From Pseudomonas sp. UBA2684 (GTDB taxonomy: Bacteria; Pseudomonadota; Gammaproteobacteria; Pseudomonadales; Pseudomonadaceae), in the NCBI GenBank assembly GCA_002354655.1, contig DELY01000006.1, positions 1 through 64,000 on the forward strand: a DNA stretch of 64,000 nt, written 5' to 3'. The stretch's first letter is position 1. Each line of letters opens with the position of its first letter. Both the position numbers and the translations under genes were made by a program. This document shows positions 21,722-29,829 of the stretch, piece by piece. Under the pieces are notes generated by a model, which was not told the origin of the DNA, ran no database searches, and worked only from the letters and a program-made list of their open reading frames with translations.

Positions 21722-21755
21722 CCCGACCAGTCGCGCTTTCCGCTGCTGTCAGGGC

Positions 21756-22445
21756 CTAACCCGGCAGCAGCAGTTGGCGCAGATCGTCCAGCACCTGTGC
21801 CGGCCCTTCCTCGGCGATTGGCCGACCATGGTTGTAGCCGTAGCTCAGCGCCACGCAGGGTACGTTGGCGGCCTTGGCGGCCAGCACGTCGCTGCGCGAA
21901 TCGCCAATAAACAGCGCCTGGTGATGCGCCACCTGGGCGTGCTTGAGCACATGCAGCAGCGCAGCCGGGTCGGGCTTCTGCTGGGGCAGGGTGTCGCCGC
22001 CGACAATCCAGCGGAAATAACCGCACAAGCCCTTCTCGTCCAGCAGCGGCGCAACGAAACGCTGCGGCTTGTTGGTGACGATGGCCAAGGCAATATCCCG
22101 CGCGCGCAACCAGTCGAGGGTTTCCGTCACGCCGGGGTAAACGCGGGTCAGCGCATGGCTCTCGGCGTAGGCGGCCATAAACAGCTCAAGCGCCGCGCTC
22201 GCCTCGCTTTCGCCGATGTGCGCATGGTGCAAATCGCCCGCCAGGGCGCGGCGCACCAGCACGCGGGCGCCATTGCCGACCCAGTCGCGGACCCGCTCGA
22301 TGCCGGCCGCCGGGCGCCCCAACGCGTGCAGGGTTTTATCCACCGCGGCGGCCAGATCCGGCACCGAGTCGACCAGGGTGCCGTCCAGGTCGAACATCAC
22401 CAGGCGCGGTAATTGGCCACCGAACAGTTGCTGCAGTCGCGTCAC
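21756..22445 (-). CDS. gph: Phosphoglycolate phosphatase
   Basis: HAD-superfamily hydrolase that removes 2-phosphoglycolate formed by DNA 3'-end repair. The 229-residue protein has the nucleophile motif [10 protein letters not shown], a TNKP motif II and the FIGDSRSD motif IV region. The start is GTG at 22445, overlapping the rpe stop by four bases, so the two are translated together as in other pseudomonads. Confidence 0.92.
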   Translation of the reverse strand: MTRLQQLFGGQLPRLVMFDLDGTLVDSVPDLAAAVDKTLHALGRPAAGIERVRDWVGNGARVLVRRALAGDLHHAHIGESEASAALELFMAAYAESHALTRVYPGVTETLDWLRARDIALAIVTNKPQRFVAPLLDEKGLCGYFRWIVGGDTLPQQKPDPAALLHVLKHAQVAHHQALFIGDSRSDVLAAKAANVPCVALSYGYNHGRPIAEEGPAQVLDDLRQLLLPG

Positions 22446-23116
22446 CCGCGCACCTGCGCCAGCTCGGCACGCATGCTGTCGATCACCGCCCGGTAGTCCG
22501 GCTGATTGAAGATCGCCGAGCCGGCGACGAAGGTGTCGGCGCCGGCGGCGGCGATCTCGCGGATGTTCTTGACGTTGACCCCGCCATCGATTTCCAGGCG
22601 GATCTGCCGGCCGCTGGCATCGATCAGCGCGCGCGCTTCGCGCAGCTTGTCGAGGGTATGGGGAATGAATGTCTGCCCGCCGAACCCCGGGTTGACGCTC
22701 ATCAGCAGGATCATGTCGACCTTGTCCAGCACGTGTTTGAGCACGTCCAGCGGGGTGGCCGGGTTGAACACCAGGCCGGCCTTGCAGCCGCCGTCGCGGA
22801 TCAGTTGCAGGGAGCGGTCAATGTGCTCGCTGGCTTCCGGGTGGAAGGTGATGTAGCTGGCGCCGGCCTCGATGAAGTCGCCGATGATGCGGTCCACCGG
22901 CTTGACCATCAGGTGCGCGTCGATCGGCGCGGTGATGCCGTATTTGCGCAGCGCCGCGCAGACCATCGGGCCGATGGTCAGGTTGGGCACGTAGTGGTTA
23001 TCCATCACGTCGAAGTGAACGATGTCGGCGCCGGCGGCGAGCACGTTATCCACTTCCTCGCCCAGGCGGGCGAAATCGGCGGAAAGGATCGACGGAGCGA
23101 TGGCGAAGGGTTGCAT
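22442..23116 (-). CDS. rpe: Ribulose-phosphate 3-epimerase
   Basis: Interconverts ribulose-5-phosphate and xylulose-5-phosphate in the pentose phosphate pathway. The 224-residue TIM barrel has the SILSADF start, [12 protein letters not shown] metal-binding segment, [10 protein letters not shown] and EIDGGVN. It is coupled to gph downstream. Upstream, where I recall the agtABCD transporter genes in PAO1, this genome carries an extra four-gene block. Confidence 0.96.
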   Translation of the reverse strand: MQPFAIAPSILSADFARLGEEVDNVLAAGADIVHFDVMDNHYVPNLTIGPMVCAALRKYGITAPIDAHLMVKPVDRIIGDFIEAGASYITFHPEASEHIDRSLQLIRDGGCKAGLVFNPATPLDVLKHVLDKVDMILLMSVNPGFGGQTFIPHTLDKLREARALIDASGRQIRLEIDGGVNVKNIREIAAAGADTFVAGSAIFNQPDYRAVIDSMRAELAQVRG

Positions 23117-23179
23117 GGCGCACCTCTGAGGGCTGGATCACGGTGGCGCGCATTGTAACGATTACGCCGCCGGCTGGCA

Positions 23180-23199
23180 GCGCCACCTGAAGGTGGCGC
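23180..23199 (-). terminator. Stem-loop after the semialdehyde dehydrogenase gene
   Basis: A perfect 8-bp stem, GCGCCACC with its complement, over a TGAA/TTCA tetraloop. It lies 11 bases beyond the stop of the dehydrogenase gene and before rpe. No T run follows on the minus strand, so termination strength is uncertain. Confidence 0.5.
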
Positions 23200-23210
23200 G
23201 CCAATCTGCC

Positions 23211-24671
23211 TCAGATACCGCCTAGGCAGAGGTATTTGATTTCCAGGTACTCATCCAGGCCGTACTTGGAACCTTCGCGCCCCAGGCCAGAGGATTTCAT
23301 GCCGCCAAAAGGCGCGACTTCGTTGGAGATCAGCCCGGTATTGATACCGACCATGCCGTACTCCAGCGCTTCGGCCACGCGGAAGGTGCGGCCCAGATCG
23401 CGGGTATAGAAGTAGCAGGCCAGGCCAAACTCGGTGTCATTGGCCTGACGCACCACCTCGGCTTCGTCGCTGAAGCGGAACAGCGGCGCCAGGGGACCGA
23501 AGGTCTCTTCGCGGGCCACGCGCATATCAGGGGTGACGTCGATGATGACCGTCGGCTCGAAAAAGTGCCCGCCCAGCTCATGCGCCTTGCCGCCCTGCAG
23601 CACTTTGGCGCCCTTCTCCAGCGCATCGGCCAGATGCGCCTGCACCTTGGCCATGGCGTTGCCATCGATCAACGGACCAATGACGACGCCAGCCTCGTCC
23701 CCAGGACCGACCCGGAGCTTGGCCACGGCCGCAGCCAGCTTCTCGGCAAAGGCATCGTAGACGGCCTCATGCACATACAGGCGGTTGGCGCAGACGCAGG
23801 TCTGCCCAGCATTGCGGTACTTGGCCACCAGCGCGCCTTCGACTGCTGCGTCGAGATCGGCGTCTTCGAAAACGATGAACGGCGCATTACCGCCCAGCTC
23901 CAGCGAGAGTTTCTTCAGGGTCGGAGCGCATTGCTCCATCAGCTTGATGCCGACACCAGTGGAACCGGTGAACGACAGCTTGCGCACGATGGGGTTAGTG
24001 CACAGCTCGGCACCGACTTCACGGGAGCGCTCGGCGTCAGACGGCAGCACGCTGAACAGCCCGGCGGGAATTCCCGCGCGCTCAGCCAGTACGGCCAGCG
24101 CCAGCGCGCTGAACGGTGTCTGCGGCGCCGGCTTGAGCACCATGGCGCAGCCAGCGGCCAACGCCGGACCGGCCTTGCGGGTGATCATCGCCGCCGGGAA
24201 GTTCCAGGGCGTGATCGCCGCGGTCACGCCAATGGGCTCCTTGGTCACGATCAAGCGCTTGTCCGGCTGATGGCCGGGAATGGTGTCGCCGTAGACGCGT
24301 TTGGCTTCCTCAGCGAACCATTCGATGAAGGATGCCGCGTAAAGCACCTCACCGCGCGCCTCGGTCAGCGGCTTACCCTGCTCGGCCGTCATGATCCGCG
24401 CCAGATCTTCCTGATTGGCCAGCATCAGCTCGTACCATTTGCGCAGCCGCGCCGCGCGCTCCTTGGCCGTCAACGCACGCCAGGCGGGTTGGGCAGCCTG
24501 CGCCGCCTCGATGGCCTGACGGGTCTGCGCGCCACCGATGTTCGGCACGACGCCCAGCGACTCGCCATTGGCAGGATTGAAGATTTCAGTCACATCGCCA
24601 TTGCTGGCGTCGCACCATTGGCCGTTGATATAGGCCTGATGGCGCAGCAGATCGGGATCGTTCAGTTGCAT
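23211..24671 (-). CDS. Succinate/glutarate-semialdehyde dehydrogenase (GabD/DavD-like)
   Basis: NAD(P)-dependent aldehyde dehydrogenase of 486 residues that oxidises succinate or glutarate semialdehyde to the dicarboxylate. Landmarks are TPWNFPAAMI, FTGSTGVG in the cofactor site, the general-base Glu in LELGGNAP and the catalytic Cys in NAGQTCVCANR. The ATG at 24671 has AGGAG upstream and gives the GabD-like start. It is the last gene of a set with a permease and an iron alcohol dehydrogenase. A paralogue gabD elsewhere in the genome is likely, so this copy may serve a dedicated pathway. Confidence 0.85.
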   Translation of the reverse strand: MQLNDPDLLRHQAYINGQWCDASNGDVTEIFNPANGESLGVVPNIGGAQTRQAIEAAQAAQPAWRALTAKERAARLRKWYELMLANQEDLARIMTAEQGKPLTEARGEVLYAASFIEWFAEEAKRVYGDTIPGHQPDKRLIVTKEPIGVTAAITPWNFPAAMITRKAGPALAAGCAMVLKPAPQTPFSALALAVLAERAGIPAGLFSVLPSDAERSREVGAELCTNPIVRKLSFTGSTGVGIKLMEQCAPTLKKLSLELGGNAPFIVFEDADLDAAVEGALVAKYRNAGQTCVCANRLYVHEAVYDAFAEKLAAAVAKLRVGPGDEAGVVIGPLIDGNAMAKVQAHLADALEKGAKVLQGGKAHELGGHFFEPTVIIDVTPDMRVAREETFGPLAPLFRFSDEAEVVRQANDTEFGLACYFYTRDLGRTFRVAEALEYGMVGINTGLISNEVAPFGGMKSSGLGREGSKYGLDEYLEIKYLCLGGI

Positions 24672-24685
24672 GATTTTCTCCTGCT

Positions 24686-24711
24686 GCCGAGGGAGGAGAT
24701 TACCCCTCGGC
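24686..24711 (-). repeat. Hairpin just upstream of the dehydrogenase ribosome binding site
   Basis: A perfect 8-bp stem (24686-24693 with 24704-24711, GCCGAGGG and its complement) with a 10-base loop lies between the permease stop and the dehydrogenase ribosome binding site. It may tune mRNA stability or translation within the operon. Confidence 0.45.
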
Positions 24712-24733
24712 TGAATTAGGGATTGCAAAGGCC

Positions 24734-26113
24734 TCACTCGGCGGGCGGCAAGTCCTTGGTGAAGGTCTGGTCGTTCTCGCCGCGGAACATCCGTGCCCCA
24801 TAGATCAGCGCGCACAGGCCAACGCCGATGGCGAAGGCCCAGCCGGCGCCCTTGATCGCCAGCACCGCGCCGATCACCCCGGCGATGCCCAGGTCACGCT
24901 GGCTGCGTGCCTCCATGATGCCCAGGCGCACGCTCACGTAGCCCTGGATCAGCAGGGTCAGCGCCAGCGCAACACCGAGAATCGGCTGCACCAGCGTCAC
25001 CACCGGCAACAACAGCAGGCCGGTGTTGGTGCCCCAGCGGAACGAGCCGACGCCGCCGTAGATGGATTTCATCGCCTTGGCGCCGCCCTTGAAGCGTTCG
25101 GTGATCACCACTTGCATGGCTGACCACTGCGGGCCACACATGGCCACGTCCGGCCCGAAGATGCTCATGAAGGCATTGCGCCCACCGAAGATCAGGTGCG
25201 AGCGGTTGGGGTTGAAGTCGACCTTCTCGTCACGCCGTACATGGTCGGCTTCGCCCAGGATCGCCTTGGCGCCGAGCACGTCGCCGAACACCACCAGATA
25301 GGCGGCGAACACGGTGGGAATGGCGGTGACGAACATCATCAGTGGCGGCATGCCGAGGCCGAATACGGTGTACTCGTTCCACAGGGTGACGAAGTCCGGC
25401 TGGCTGAAACCCCACTCGATGTTCGGCCAAGGCGCCTCACCGAACAGCGGCGCGACTATCACCGCCAGCAGGATGATCGGGAAGATGCCCAGCTTGGCGA
25501 AGTTCCACCAGAAGCGATTGCGCTTCTTGAGGTCCTGGAAGTGGATGGAAAACACCAGGTAGAAGGCGATGCCGATGGCGATCGAAATGGTCCAGGGGAA
25601 GGTGTCGAAACGACCGCCTTCCTTGAACACCGTCACCACCGCGCTGAGCCCGGCGCCCATGATGATGCCGGCCTTGAGCGCCGAGGGCACCAGGGACACC
25701 ACCTTGCGCGCCATGCCCGTCATGCCCAGGCCTATCGAGAACACTCCAAGCATCAACTGGAAGGCAATTAGCGCATGCACCCGCTCCGGGCCCTCCGGGA
25801 ACTGGCTGCAGTAAGCCATCAGCAAAGGAATCGCCGGGGTGATCCAACCCGGAACGACCGGGTCGCCCAGCAGGTGGTGGGTCAGATACAGCAGGCCGTT
25901 GAGCATGACCACCGCCAGCGCCACCTCGAAGGGCATGCCGAGAAATTCGGTCATCAGCGGAATCGCCGCCAGGTCCACCGCACACATGAGCAGGCCCTGC
26001 ATGTAGTCGGATATCTCGAAGCGGTAATGAATGAAAGGCAGACGCACCTTGAATGGCCCCACCGGCCAGTAGGGGGCTTCCACACCAAGGTCTTGTTGAT
26101 GCAGTTCGGACAT
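24734..26113 (-). CDS. Multi-pass permease, NCS2/SulP-like fold
   Basis: The 459-residue protein is strongly hydrophobic with about 11-13 predicted transmembrane segments. The repeated short helices and loops such as GDPVVPGWITPAIPLL and the GDVLGAKAILGEAD segment recall nucleobase/ascorbate (NCS2) and SulP transporters, but the hallmark NCS2 motifs are not conserved. It probably imports the organic acid or alcohol processed by the flanking dehydrogenases. The ATG at 26113 is preferred to the GTG at 26122, because GGGTGA lies six bases upstream of it. Substrate unknown. Confidence 0.65.
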   Translation of the reverse strand: MSELHQQDLGVEAPYWPVGPFKVRLPFIHYRFEISDYMQGLLMCAVDLAAIPLMTEFLGMPFEVALAVVMLNGLLYLTHHLLGDPVVPGWITPAIPLLMAYCSQFPEGPERVHALIAFQLMLGVFSIGLGMTGMARKVVSLVPSALKAGIIMGAGLSAVVTVFKEGGRFDTFPWTISIAIGIAFYLVFSIHFQDLKKRNRFWWNFAKLGIFPIILLAVIVAPLFGEAPWPNIEWGFSQPDFVTLWNEYTVFGLGMPPLMMFVTAIPTVFAAYLVVFGDVLGAKAILGEADHVRRDEKVDFNPNRSHLIFGGRNAFMSIFGPDVAMCGPQWSAMQVVITERFKGGAKAMKSIYGGVGSFRWGTNTGLLLLPVVTLVQPILGVALALTLLIQGYVSVRLGIMEARSQRDLGIAGVIGAVLAIKGAGWAFAIGVGLCALIYGARMFRGENDQTFTKDLPPAE

Positions 26114-26150
26114 TTGAGTCACCCAGCTTTATTAGAGTTGTATTTCAGCC

Positions 26151-26170
26151 GGCCCCAGCACACTGGGGCC
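26151..26170. repeat. Intercistronic stem-loop, alcohol dehydrogenase to permease
   Basis: GGCCCCA (26151-26157) pairs with TGGGGCC (26164-26170) over six bases in the 77-base gap of the operon. There is no T run on the transcribed strand. It may stabilise the upstream message or reduce expression of the permease relative to the dehydrogenase. Confidence 0.4.
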
Positions 26171-26190
26171 TTTCATCTTCGTTGCGGTAA

Positions 26191-27339
26191 TCAGTAGGCA
26201 GCGCGGTAGATCTGTTCGATATCGCCAGCCGTCAGGCGCCGCGGATTGTTGCGCATCAGCCGATCGATCTTGCTGGCTTCCTCGGCCATGGCCGGGATGG
26301 CGTCTTCCGGCACGCCGAAGCTGCGCATGCCCTTGGGAATGTCGACGCTGGCGCACAGCTCGGCCATGGCCTCGACGGCCAGGTCGGCGGCGGCCTTGTC
26401 GCTCAGGCCATGGGTCTGCACGCCCAGAGCAGCAGCGATCTCGGCCATGCGCTCGACGCAGGCCAGCTTGTTCCAGGCCATTACATACGGCAGCAACAAG
26501 GCATTACTCACGCCGTGGGCGATGTTGAAGCGACCGCCCAGCGGATAAGCCAGCGCATGCACGGCGCCCACGCCGGCATTACCGAACGCCATGCCTGCCA
26601 TCAGGCTGGCGGTGGCCATGTCTTCGCGAGCGACCAGATCCGCCGGGTTGGCATAGGCCTTGGGCAGCGCCTTGGCGATCAGCTTGATGGCGCCAATGGC
26701 CAGGGCGTCGGTGATCGGCGAGGCGTTCACCGACAGATAGGACTCCACCGCGTGTACCAATGCATCGACGCCACTGGCAGCGGTCACGCCGCGCGGGCAG
26801 GTCAGGGTCATCAGCGGGCTGACCAGGGCCACATCGGGCAACAGGTAGTCGCTGACGATGCCCTTTTTCAGTTGCGCCTGCTTGTCGGAGAGGATCGACA
26901 CGTTGGTCACTTCCGAGCCGGTGCCGGCGGTGGTCGGGATGGCAATCAGCGGCGGCCCTTTGCGCTTGATCTGATCGACGCCGAACAGCTCTTCCAGGGC
27001 ACCGTCATGACCGACGTAGCCGGCCACGGCCTTGGCGATATCGATGGCGCTGCCGCCACCGACGCCGATCAGACCGTCATGGCCACCGGTGCGATAGGCA
27101 TTGGCGCAGGCTTCGACGATGGCGATTTCCGGCTCGGGCTCGACACCCTCGAAAATGCCGTAGGCGCGCTCGCCCAGTTGTTTGATCACGTGATCGACAG
27201 TGCCGGACTTGAGCAGAATGCTATCGGTGACAATCAACGGGTTGGTGATGTTCAGACGGGGCAGTTCGACCGCCAACTGCTCGACCGCCTCGCGGCCGGT
27301 GATCAGTTTGTTGGCGATCTTGAATGCAGAAATACTCAT
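26191..27339 (-). CDS. Iron-containing alcohol dehydrogenase (group III)
   Basis: NAD-linked, metal-dependent dehydrogenase of 382 residues. It shows the cofactor motif GVGGGSAIDIAK, the TTAGTGSE segment, and the metal ligands in DALVHAVESY and in the AVHALAYPLGGRFNIAHG stretch. Family members include 1,3-propanediol, lactaldehyde and 4-hydroxybutyrate dehydrogenases. Next to a semialdehyde dehydrogenase, oxidation of 4-hydroxybutyrate or 5-hydroxyvalerate is the most economical reading. I chose the ATG at 27339. A sigma-54 promoter is predicted 50-70 bases upstream. Confidence 0.85.
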   Translation of the reverse strand: MSISAFKIANKLITGREAVEQLAVELPRLNITNPLIVTDSILLKSGTVDHVIKQLGERAYGIFEGVEPEPEIAIVEACANAYRTGGHDGLIGVGGGSAIDIAKAVAGYVGHDGALEELFGVDQIKRKGPPLIAIPTTAGTGSEVTNVSILSDKQAQLKKGIVSDYLLPDVALVSPLMTLTCPRGVTAASGVDALVHAVESYLSVNASPITDALAIGAIKLIAKALPKAYANPADLVAREDMATASLMAGMAFGNAGVGAVHALAYPLGGRFNIAHGVSNALLLPYVMAWNKLACVERMAEIAAALGVQTHGLSDKAAADLAVEAMAELCASVDIPKGMRSFGVPEDAIPAMAEEASKIDRLMRNNPRRLTAGDIEQIYRAAY

Positions 27340-27390
27340 CAGCGGGGCCTTTTTCTCGTTGTTGTGCCAAAACGAATCAGGCCGAGCCAT

Positions 27391-27406
27391 AGCGAAAGCT
27401 GTGCCA
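27391..27406 (-). promoter_or_regulatory. Predicted sigma-54 (-24/-12) promoter
   Basis: The minus strand reads TGGCAC-AGCTT-TCGCT, with GG and GC separated by exactly ten bases; one mismatch to the usual TTGCW. Start of transcription would be near 27380, about 40 bases before the alcohol dehydrogenase ATG. The gene just upstream encodes a sigma-54 activator, which supports the call. Confidence 0.65.
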
Positions 27407-27470
27407 GCTCGCGCAAAGCCCCGCGCCAGAGCGCCTGCGACGATTTGACCCAGCGCCGACTCACAGGCAA

Positions 27471-27520
27471 TTGATTAGGAAATTAATCAACCCCGCATAA
27501 ATCGATTCGCTTTCTAATCA
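27471..27520. promoter_or_regulatory. Two TyrR-box-like palindromes (candidate activator sites)
   Basis: Site 1 is TGATTA-N6-TAATCA at 27472-27489, extended to 7-bp arms (27471-27490). Site 2 is CGATTC-N6-TAATCA at 27503-27520, overlapping the end of the activator gene. Their centres are 31 bp apart, about three helical turns, and about 100 and 131 bp upstream of the predicted sigma-54 start. The 6-6-6 layout equals that of the TyrR box (TGTAAA-N6-TTTACA), and the activator has a TyrR-type C-terminal helix-turn-helix. Confidence 0.55.
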
Positions 27521-28887
27521 GTGTGATCCCACTTTTTCATCTTCTGCACCACGGTGGCCTGACTGATACCCAGGGCGCGGGCCGCTTCACGGGTGGTCTT
27601 GTGCTGCAGCAAGGCCGCACGGATTGCCTCGCGTTCGAGCAATTCGACGCGCTTGCGCAGCGGTATCTGCGCATCATCACCTACGGCCTCAGATGCCTGA
27701 CGCACCTCGGTGGGCAGGTCGAACAGCCCGATACTGTCACCTTCGCAGGTCACCACCATGCGCTCGACCAGGTTGATCAGCTCGCGGATATTGCCGGGCC
27801 AGGGGTAATCGACCAGCCGGTCCAGCGCCTCCAGACTCCAGCTCAACTGACGGGCATAACGGGCGTTGAACTGCGCCAGGTAGTAGTTGAGCAGCGGCAC
27901 CACCTCATCGCTGCGCTCACGCAAAGCGGGAATATGGATCGGCACCACATTCAGGCGGTAATAGAGATCGGCGCGAAAGCGCCCCTCGGCCACACGTTGC
28001 GGCAGGTCATGGTGGGTGGCGGTGATGATGCGTACATCCACCTCCTTGAGCTCCAGGCCACCGACCGGAATAAAGCGACTCTCCTCAATCACCTTGAGCA
28101 GTTTGACCTGCACGGCCAGCGGCAGGTCGCCCACCTCATCGAGAAACACCGTGCCCTGGTGCGCCAGCTCCAGCAGGCCGCGCTTGCCCTTGCTGCCGGC
28201 ACCGGTAAACGCACCGGGCACGTAGCCGAACAACTCGGCCTCGATCAGGTGTTCCGGCAACGCCCCGCAGTTGAGCGCCAGAAATGGCTGCTGCGCCCGG
28301 GCACTGGCGGTGTGGATGTACTGGGCGATAAGGGTTTTACCAACACCCGTCTCGCCCTGCAGCAGCACCTTCACATCGCTGCGCGCGACTTGCCTGGCTT
28401 GGGCGAAGACGCGCCCGGAGGCGACCTGGTCCGCCACGGGAGAGTCGTTGAGCAAGGCATCGCGCTGCCCGGCATGCAGGCGTGCCGTACTCGAGCGCAG
28501 TTGCTTGAGCTGTTGCAGCTCGTCGCGCTCGTGCTTCATGCGCAGCAGTTCGGTCATGTCGCGCACGGTGCTGACCACGTAACGCACACTGCCATCCGCC
28601 GCCAGGATTGGCGTGCCACTGACCAGCAGGCGATTACCCTGGCTAACGCGCTGCATCATCGACAGCGCCTTGCCTTCCTTAAGCACCCGCAGCGAGACGG
28701 ATTCCGAGAGCACGCCATCGCGTACCAGCTCCTGCATCGGCCGGCCGACCAGGTCGACGCCGCGCAGGCCGGTCAGGCGCTCGTAAGCTCGGTTGACCTT
28801 CAGCGTGACGCCATCGGCATCGGTGATGTAAACCCCGTCATGCAGCGCGTCGAGCAGCTCTTCCAGATTGGCTTCGCTGAGATTCAT
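27514..28887 (-). CDS. PAS-domain sigma-54-dependent transcription activator
   Basis: Enhancer-binding protein of 457 residues. An N-terminal PAS sensor (ELLDALHDGVYITDADG, about 8-115) precedes the AAA+ domain with Walker A GETGVGKT, the sigma-54 contacting GAFTGA loop and Walker B VFLDEVGDL. The C-terminus ALGISQATVVQKMKKW is a TyrR/PhhR-type helix-turn-helix. The ATG at 28887 has GAGGAGG upstream and is preferred over an in-frame start 20 codons earlier. It sits directly upstream of the operon that it presumably activates in response to a small ligand. Confidence 0.88.
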   Translation of the reverse strand: MNLSEANLEELLDALHDGVYITDADGVTLKVNRAYERLTGLRGVDLVGRPMQELVRDGVLSESVSLRVLKEGKALSMMQRVSQGNRLLVSGTPILAADGSVRYVVSTVRDMTELLRMKHERDELQQLKQLRSSTARLHAGQRDALLNDSPVADQVASGRVFAQARQVARSDVKVLLQGETGVGKTLIAQYIHTASARAQQPFLALNCGALPEHLIEAELFGYVPGAFTGAGSKGKRGLLELAHQGTVFLDEVGDLPLAVQVKLLKVIEESRFIPVGGLELKEVDVRIITATHHDLPQRVAEGRFRADLYYRLNVVPIHIPALRERSDEVVPLLNYYLAQFNARYARQLSWSLEALDRLVDYPWPGNIRELINLVERMVVTCEGDSIGLFDLPTEVRQASEAVGDDAQIPLRKRVELLEREAIRAALLQHKTTREAARALGISQATVVQKMKKWDHTD

Positions 28888-28944
28888 GGCCCCTCCTCTC
28901 ACCGCGAAAGGCCAGTAGTTTAAAGAGTGCGCACGCGAGAAGGG

Positions 28945-28979
28945 CAAAAACCGCTGGCACCCGAACGGCGGCGCCAGCG
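28945..28979 (-). terminator. Intrinsic terminator of the agtABCD operon
   Basis: On the minus strand CGCTGGCGCC pairs with GGTGCCAGCG (one wobble pair) and is followed at once by GTTTTTG, 9 bases after the agtD stop. It separates the transporter operon from the sigma-54 regulator gene downstream. Confidence 0.75.
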
Positions 28980-28987
28980 TGGGCGGC

Positions 28988-29815
28988 TTACTCGCTGGCC
29001 TGGGTACGCAGTTTCTCGCTGCGCCCGCGCAGCCATTCCAGGGTCAGCAACAGCACCACCGAGAAACCGATGAGCAGGGTCGCGGCGGCGGCGATGGTCG
29101 GGCTGAGGTTCTCGCGGATGCCGCTGAACATCTGCCGCGGCAAGGTGACTTGCTCGGGGCCGGCGAGGAACAGGGTCACCACCACTTCGTCGAACGAGGT
29201 GGCGAAGGCGAACAGCGCACCGCTGATCACCCCCGGCGCGATCAGCGGCAGGGTGACCCGGCGGAACGCGGTGAGCGGCGAAGCGCCGAGGCTGGCGGCG
29301 GCGCGTACCAGGTTGTAGTTGAAGCCCTGCAAGGTCGCCGATACGGTGATGATGACGAACGGCACGCCGAGCACCGCGTGCACCAGGATCAGCGACAGGT
29401 AGCTGTTGCCCATGCCCAGCGGGGCGAAGAACAGGTAGCTGGCCACGCCGACGATCACCACCGGCACCACCATCGGCGAAATCAGCAGGCTCATCACCAG
29501 GGCCTTGCCGCGGAACTCGCCACGGGTCAGGCCAATCGCGGCTAGGGTGCCGAGCACCATCGCCAGCACGGTGGCCGCCGGAGCGACGATCAGGCTGTTT
29601 TTCAGCGCGCGCATCCAGCTGGCGGAGGCGAAGAAATCCTCGTACCAGCGCAGGGAGAACGACTCGATCGGGTAGACCAGGAAGGTGCCGGCGTTGAACG
29701 ACAACGGGATGATCACCAACACCGGCAGAATCAGGAACAACAGCACCAGCGCGCAGAGCGTGCGCAGGCTGTAGTACCACACGCGTTCGACCGGGGACAT
29801 GTAGGGGCTCAGCAT
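28988..29815 (-). CDS. agtD: ABC transporter permease (PotC type)
   Basis: Inner-membrane permease of 275 residues with six predicted helices and the EAA-loop region AAASLGASPLTAFRRVTLPL. It belongs to the spermidine/putrescine PotC family. Position as the fourth gene after an ATPase, binding protein and PotB-like permease, next to a two-component system, matches agtD of P. aeruginosa, part of a GABA and 5-aminovalerate importer. The symbol rests on gene order recalled from PAO1, not on a search. AAAGGAG precedes the start. Confidence 0.82.
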   Translation of the reverse strand: MLSPYMSPVERVWYYSLRTLCALVLLFLILPVLVIIPLSFNAGTFLVYPIESFSLRWYEDFFASASWMRALKNSLIVAPAATVLAMVLGTLAAIGLTRGEFRGKALVMSLLISPMVVPVVIVGVASYLFFAPLGMGNSYLSLILVHAVLGVPFVIITVSATLQGFNYNLVRAAASLGASPLTAFRRVTLPLIAPGVISGALFAFATSFDEVVVTLFLAGPEQVTLPRQMFSGIRENLSPTIAAAATLLIGFSVVLLLTLEWLRGRSEKLRTQASE

Positions 29816-29829
29816 TTCATTCGTCTCCT

